From positions 62,001 to 126,000 of the forward strand of contig DATGLW010000138.1 in assembly GCA_035293965.1 (NCBI GenBank): DNA of 64,000 nt, read 5' to 3'. The stretch is from DATGLW01 sp035293965. Lineage in GTDB: Bacteria; Actinomycetota; Acidimicrobiia; Acidimicrobiales; RAAP-2. This document shows positions 60,541 to 64,000 of the stretch, piece by piece. Every line of letters starts with the position of its first letter. Position 1 is the first letter of the stretch. A program made the translations under genes and the position numbers. The notes under the pieces are model-generated. The model was not told where the DNA came from and made no database searches. It was given only the letters and a program-made list of their open reading frames with translations.

Positions 60541-60954
60541 GTGCGGGTCGCGTTCGGGAGCGACGAGCGGTCGGCGGTCACCGAGCACCTCGTGGCGGTG
60601 CTGCGCGCCAGGGGCCTCGAGGTGACCGAGGTGCCTGACGGCACGGCGTGGCCGGAGGTCGGCCGGATGGTCGGTGAGGCCGTGGCCTCGGGCGAGGCCA
60701 CGTTCGGTGTCGTGTGCTGCACGACCGGCACCGGCGTCTCCATCGCTGCCAACAAGGTGCCGGGGATCCGGGCTGCCCTCTGCACGGACGCGGCCACCGC
60801 CCAGGGGGCACGTCGGTGGAACGACGCCAACGTGCTCGCCCTGAGCCTCCGCCTGACGAGCAGCCAGCTTGCCGAGGAGATCGTGGATGCCTTCATGTCG
60901 GCGTCCTTCGACCCCGACGAGTCGGCCACCGTGGCCAGGGTCGAAGCGGGGTAG
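60541..60954 (+). CDS. RpiB/LacA/LacB-family sugar-phosphate isomerase
   Basis: 137 residues. VAFGSDERS replaces the usual GSDHAG at the N-terminus, and CTTGTGVSIAANKVPGIRAAL followed by NDANVLALSLRL is the family core. The catalytic Cys is kept, but the His after GSD is Glu, and the phosphate/ring-opening His of the CHD motif is Thr (CTDAAT). It may therefore not be a ribose-5-phosphate isomerase proper. The start is GTG 60541, 6 nt after TACCGT; an ATG at 60502 adds 13 residues of repeat-derived sequence. RNase HII starts 2 nt after the stop. Confidence 0.8.
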   Translation: MRVAFGSDERSAVTEHLVAVLRARGLEVTEVPDGTAWPEVGRMVGEAVASGEATFGVVCCTTGTGVSIAANKVPGIRAALCTDAATAQGARRWNDANVLALSLRLTSSQLAEEIVDAFMSASFDPDESATVARVEAG

Positions 60955-60956
60955 GG

Positions 60957-61772
60957 GTGCGCGGTCCGACCCTCGATGCCGAGCGGCGCCTCTGGCGCCA
61001 GGGCCACCGCTGGGTTGCCGGGATCGACGAGGTCGGCAGGGGCGCCTGGGCCGGTCCCCTGAGCGTCGGCGTGGTCGTGCTGGCCCCGGCCGGCACGTGC
61101 CGTACCCTGCCGCCGCTGCTGCGTGACTCGAAGTTGTTGCCCGAGCACCGCCGCGAAGAGGTCTTCGGCGCCGTCACCCGCTGGTGCGCCGACGGCGCCG
61201 TCGGCCATGCCAGCGCTGTCGAGTGCGACCGCTGGGGCATGACGCAGGCCCTCCGGCTCGCAGCCCGTCGGGCGCTCGCCGCACTCGAGGTCCGGCCGAG
61301 CGCGGTGATCGTCGACGGGCCGTTCGACTTCGTGACGGAACCGGCGCCGCCTCCGCCGCTGCAGCAGCCATTGCAACTCGGGATGGGTGGGCTGCCGGCG
61401 TCCGAAGGCTCTGTGGCACCCGGGTCGTCGACGGAGGTGGCCGTCGGCACCAGCCTGCCCGTCGACGAGGTTCCCCTTCCCGGCACCGTGGTCCCCATGG
61501 TCGGTGCCGACGCGCGCTGCGCCGCGGTCGCCGCCGCCTCGATCCTCGCCAAGGTCGTGCGTGACCGGGTCATGCGCGAGGAGGCCGAGCACTTCCCTGC
61601 GTACGGGTTCGAGCGGAACAAGGGGTACCCGTCCTTCACCCACAGGGCGGCCCTGCGCGGGTACGGCCTCTCGGCCATTCACCGCCGGAGCTGGGCGTTC
61701 GTCGACGACCTCCCGTGGCAGAGGCGGGCGGACCGGCCCTGGCAGCGGCCGATGCGGCCCGTCGCCACCTAG
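60957..61772 (+). CDS. rnhB: ribonuclease HII with internal insertion
   Basis: Removes RNA from RNA-DNA hybrids and misinserted ribonucleotides. 271 residues. The catalytic acids are Asp24-Glu25 (GIDEVGRG), Asp120 (VIVDGPF) and Asp185 (VGADAR), followed by AAASILAKVVRDR. Between Asp120 and Asp185 there are 64 residues where bacterial enzymes have about 18; the extra part (about 126-175) is Pro/Gly/Ser-rich and likely a surface loop. GTG start 2 nt after the rpiB-like stop, so coupled. Its TAG stop is part of the TAGGAT box ahead of the next gene. Confidence 0.92.
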   Translation: MRGPTLDAERRLWRQGHRWVAGIDEVGRGAWAGPLSVGVVVLAPAGTCRTLPPLLRDSKLLPEHRREEVFGAVTRWCADGAVGHASAVECDRWGMTQALRLAARRALAALEVRPSAVIVDGPFDFVTEPAPPPPLQQPLQLGMGGLPASEGSVAPGSSTEVAVGTSLPVDEVPLPGTVVPMVGADARCAAVAAASILAKVVRDRVMREEAEHFPAYGFERNKGYPSFTHRAALRGYGLSAIHRRSWAFVDDLPWQRRADRPWQRPMRPVAT

Positions 61773-61775
61773 GAT
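61770..61775 (+). promoter_or_regulatory. -10 box TAGGAT overlapping the rnhB stop
   Basis: TAGGAT then 9 nt to the ATG at 61785; the first three bases are the rnhB stop codon. Confidence 0.4.
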
Positions 61776-61784
61776 GGGGCGGCC

Positions 61785-62726
61785 ATGGTCTACGTGCTCG
61801 CCCTGGCGTCTGCTCTCTCGAATGCGCTGACGAGCATCCTGCAACGGATCGGGGTCGAGGACGCTCCTCCAGGTTCGACCCTCAGTCTGCGCCTCCTGGC
61901 ACACGCCGTGCGCCGCCGGGCCTGGCTGCTCGGGACCTTGCTCATGGTCATGTCGTTCGTGACCCAGGCCTTCGCGCTCCACGTCGGTCGCATGTCCCAG
62001 GTCCAGCCGCTGCTCACCACCGAGCTCCTCTTCCTCGTGCTGATCCTGAGCGCGTGGTTCCGCTTCCGGGTGCGGATCGGCGAGTGGCTGGCCGCCCTGG
62101 CGGCGGCGTGCGGGCTGTCGGGCTTCCTCCTGTTCGCCGACCCGACCGGCGGAACGCTCGTTCCCAGTGCGACGGAGTGGCTGGCAGTGGGCGCCTCGTG
62201 CGGGGGGGCCATGGCCATGACGGTCGTGCTGGCCCTGCGCGGCCCGCCTTGGTGGCGGGCGGCGATGTTCGGCACCGGGGCCGCCATCGGCTTCGGCTTC
62301 GCCGCGGCATTGACCAAGGTGGTCGGGAACTACGTCTCGGGCGACTGGTCGGCGGTGTTCCGCCACTGGGAGAGCCCGGCGCTGGCCGCCGTCGGCCTCA
62401 CGTCCATGTTCCTGGCCCAGAACGCGTTCCACGTCGGGCCGATCGCCGCCTCGCAGTCGGCCCTCGTCCTCGTCGACCCCCTGGCGAGCATCCTCATCGG
62501 GGTGAACCTGTTCGGCGACAACCTTCGCACCACCGGCGCCTGGGGCCCCCTCGAGGGAGCTTCGCTGCTCGTGCTGTTCACAGGGGCTGTCTTCCTGGCC
62601 CGGTCACCGTTGGTGAGCGGTGCCCGCGGGGACGGGCGCCAGGAGCTGCGGTCTGCCCGCCCGCGACCCGGGGAGCCGACCGGCGAGCGGCTCGCGGGTG
62701 CGGTCGCGTCGCCGCCGGCCTCCTGA
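61785..62726 (+). CDS. EamA/DMT-family membrane transporter
   Basis: 313 residues with about 9-10 hydrophobic helices in two EamA halves (about 1-130 and 140-270): SALSNALTSILQRIG, FALHVGRMSQVQPLLTTELLF, and FHVGPIAASQSALVLVDPLASILIG, which is the typical second-half signature. Substrate unknown; relatives export metabolites or drugs. A TAGGAT box overlaps the rnhB stop, so this gene can be made separately. The C-terminus has a Pro/Arg-rich tail. Confidence 0.82.
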   Translation: MVYVLALASALSNALTSILQRIGVEDAPPGSTLSLRLLAHAVRRRAWLLGTLLMVMSFVTQAFALHVGRMSQVQPLLTTELLFLVLILSAWFRFRVRIGEWLAALAAACGLSGFLLFADPTGGTLVPSATEWLAVGASCGGAMAMTVVLALRGPPWWRAAMFGTGAAIGFGFAAALTKVVGNYVSGDWSAVFRHWESPALAAVGLTSMFLAQNAFHVGPIAASQSALVLVDPLASILIGVNLFGDNLRTTGAWGPLEGASLLVLFTGAVFLARSPLVSGARGDGRQELRSARPRPGEPTGERLAGAVASPPAS

Positions 62727-62765
62727 CGCCGTCACGGGGGGCACCGGCGCGAGGTGGCCCGGCAG

Positions 62766-62771
62766 TAGGGT
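62766..62771 (+). promoter_or_regulatory. -10 box TAGGGT, leaderless start
   Basis: 7 nt before the kgd ATG at 62779. Confidence 0.5.
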
Positions 62772-62778
62772 GAGCACG

Positions 62779-64000
62779 ATGGTCGACCCTGGTGGAGACG
62801 GGCGCGGCGGCAGCCGGCCACCGCGCGGCGCCGCGGCCTCGGAGTTGTTCGGGCCCAACTCCTGGCTGGTCGAGGACATGTACCACCGCTATCTCGCCGA
62901 CCCCGCCTCGGTCGGCGAGAGCTGGCGGGTGCTCTTCGCCGCTGAGCGGCCCGCCCCGGGCCCCCAAGGTGCGCTCGCACCTGCCGACCGTGGCGGCGGC
63001 CCGGTGCCGGCCATTGCGGCACCCGTGGCTCCGGCCCCAGCGGCTCCGGCACCGTCAGCGGCCGCTCTTGCGGCACCCGTGGCCCCGGCCCCAGCGGCTC
63101 CTGCTCCGGCGCCGGCAATTGCGGCACCTGTGGCCCCGGCCCCAGCGGCTCCGGCCCCGTCCGTACCCGCCGCGCCGCCCGCGGTACGGGCAACTGCCGG
63201 GCCGGCCGGACCCTCGCCGCGCGGGTCCGCCGCCCCGCGCGGCGAGGGGGTCGAGGCGGTGCCCCTGCGGGGGGCGGCGGCCAGGGTGGCCGGCAACATG
63301 GAGGCGAGCCTGCACGTGCCGACAGCCACCAGCGTGCGCACCGTTCCCGCGAGGCTCCTCGAGGTCAACCGGGCACTCCTGAACGAGGAGCTGGCCCGCG
63401 CCGCCCGGCCGAAGGTCAGCTTCACCCACCTCATCGGCTACGCCGTGGTGCAGGCCCTCGTGCACGTCCCCGCCCTCAACGCGTCGTACGTGGAGGACGT
63501 CGACGGCCGCGGGACGCCCGGCGTGGTCCGGCACCGCCACGTCGGGCTCGGCCTGGCCGTCGACGTGGCGCGCCGCGACGGGAGCCGGGGGCTGCTCGTG
63601 CCGTGCGTGCGCGACGCCGACACCCTGTCGTTCCGCGCGTTCGTCGCCGCCTACGACGATCTCGTTCGCAAGGCACACGCCAACCAGGCTTCCCCCGACG
63701 ACTTCGCCGGCACCACGGTCACGCTCACCAATCCCGGCACCCTCGGGACCGTGCAGTCGGTTCCCCGGCTGATGCCCGGTCAGGGGGCCATCGTCGGGGT
63801 GGGCGCGGTCACCTTGCCCGCCGGCTTCGAGGCCGCCGACCCCCGGGTGGTGGCCGAGCTCGGGTTGGGCAAGGTCGTCACCCTCACGTCGACCTACGAC
63901 CATCGCATCATCCAGGGTGCGGAGTCGGGCCTGTTCCTGGCCCGCGTGGCCGAGTTGCTCACCGGCGGGCACGGCTTCTACGAGCAGGTCTTCGAGTCGA
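62779..64000 (+). CDS. kgd: multifunctional 2-oxoglutarate enzyme KGD, 3' partial
   Basis: The visible 407 residues are the N-terminal part of the actinobacterial E1-E2 type 2-oxoglutarate dehydrogenase. A short N-terminal helix (FGPNSWLVEDMYHRYLADPASVG) is followed by an Ala/Pro repeat linker (about 75-155). The E2-like succinyltransferase domain comes next, with VSFTHLIGYAVVQAL, TVTLTNPGTLGTVQSVPRLM, and the start of TLTSTYDHRIIQGAESG, the catalytic His region. The ThDP domain lies beyond the edge. The ATG at 62779 follows a TAGGGT box by 7 nt. Confidence 0.93.
   Translation, partial: MVDPGGDGRGGSRPPRGAAASELFGPNSWLVEDMYHRYLADPASVGESWRVLFAAERPAPGPQGALAPADRGGGPVPAIAAPVAPAPAAPAPSAAALAAPVAPAPAAPAPAPAIAAPVAPAPAAPAPSVPAAPPAVRATAGPAGPSPRGSAAPRGEGVEAVPLRGAAARVAGNMEASLHVPTATSVRTVPARLLEVNRALLNEELARAARPKVSFTHLIGYAVVQALVHVPALNASYVEDVDGRGTPGVVRHRHVGLGLAVDVARRDGSRGLLVPCVRDADTLSFRAFVAAYDDLVRKAHANQASPDDFAGTTVTLTNPGTLGTVQSVPRLMPGQGAIVGVGAVTLPAGFEAADPRVVAELGLGKVVTLTSTYDHRIIQGAESGLFLARVAELLTGGHGFYEQVFES

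Overview
The window reads as chromosomal DNA of a high-GC actinobacterium. The class Acidimicrobiia is my best guess (inference). Supporting signs are very high third-position GC, a KGD-type 2-oxoglutarate enzyme (N-terminal part at the right edge), the F420 gene cofC, a fused PafB-PafC regulator, FtsE/FtsX, an HrcA-type CIRCE operator, and many genes whose start codon lies 6-9 nt after a TANNNT -10 box, the signature of leaderless transcription. No rRNA, tRNA, CRISPR array or insertion sequence was recognised.

Layout. 1-9.95 kb: leucyl aminopeptidase (5' partial), a hypothetical gene, a nitroreductase, a rhodanese-ThiF sulfur-carrier activating enzyme, a methylmalonyl-CoA mutase large subunit, an M20 hydrolase coupled to a biotin-dependent acyl-CoA carboxylase alpha chain, and divergent birA. 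10-14.3 kb: an L,D-transpeptidase and a cell-surface rhamnose operon (rmlB-rmlD-glycosyltransferase); rmlA lies separately at 22.3 kb. 14.3-14.6 kb: a gene-free stretch whose ends pair over 16 bp and which looks like a structured RNA. 14.8-21.6 kb: secA, prfB, ftsE, ftsX, ssb and a small coupled gene. 21.6-29.6 kb: msrB, rmlA, dxs, a hotdog thioesterase divergent from tldD-pmbA, an FmdB/Ruc-like zinc-ribbon gene next to a CIRCE operator, and moaC.

29.6-45.4 kb is a type IV pilus region: a proline-rich repeat protein, pilin, a polytopic membrane protein resembling a glycosyltransferase, pilO, a fused pilM-pilN, two PilT-type ATPases, a PilD-like protein that lacks both catalytic aspartates, a PilB with two N-terminal regulatory modules, and pilC. 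45.4-50.2 kb holds a UPF0104 membrane protein without a normal start codon, a lipoprotein gene, a CtaG-like protein overlapping it on the opposite strand, and pafBC. 50.2-54.1 kb looks like a remnant mobilisation module: a TrwC-type relaxase, a convergent TraG/VirD4-type ATPase, an oriT-like repeat cluster, and a Lys/Arg/Ala/Thr-rich histone-like protein. 54.2-64 kb: cofC, gpsA, a GH38 alpha-mannosidase, a MatB-like acyl-CoA synthetase, an RpiB-family protein, RNase HII, an EamA-type transporter and kgd (3' partial).

Two genome-style traits recur. One is leaderless promoters. The other is short tandem duplications (18-57 bp) in spacers and gene ends, several of which copy the last codons and stop of a gene into the downstream spacer.
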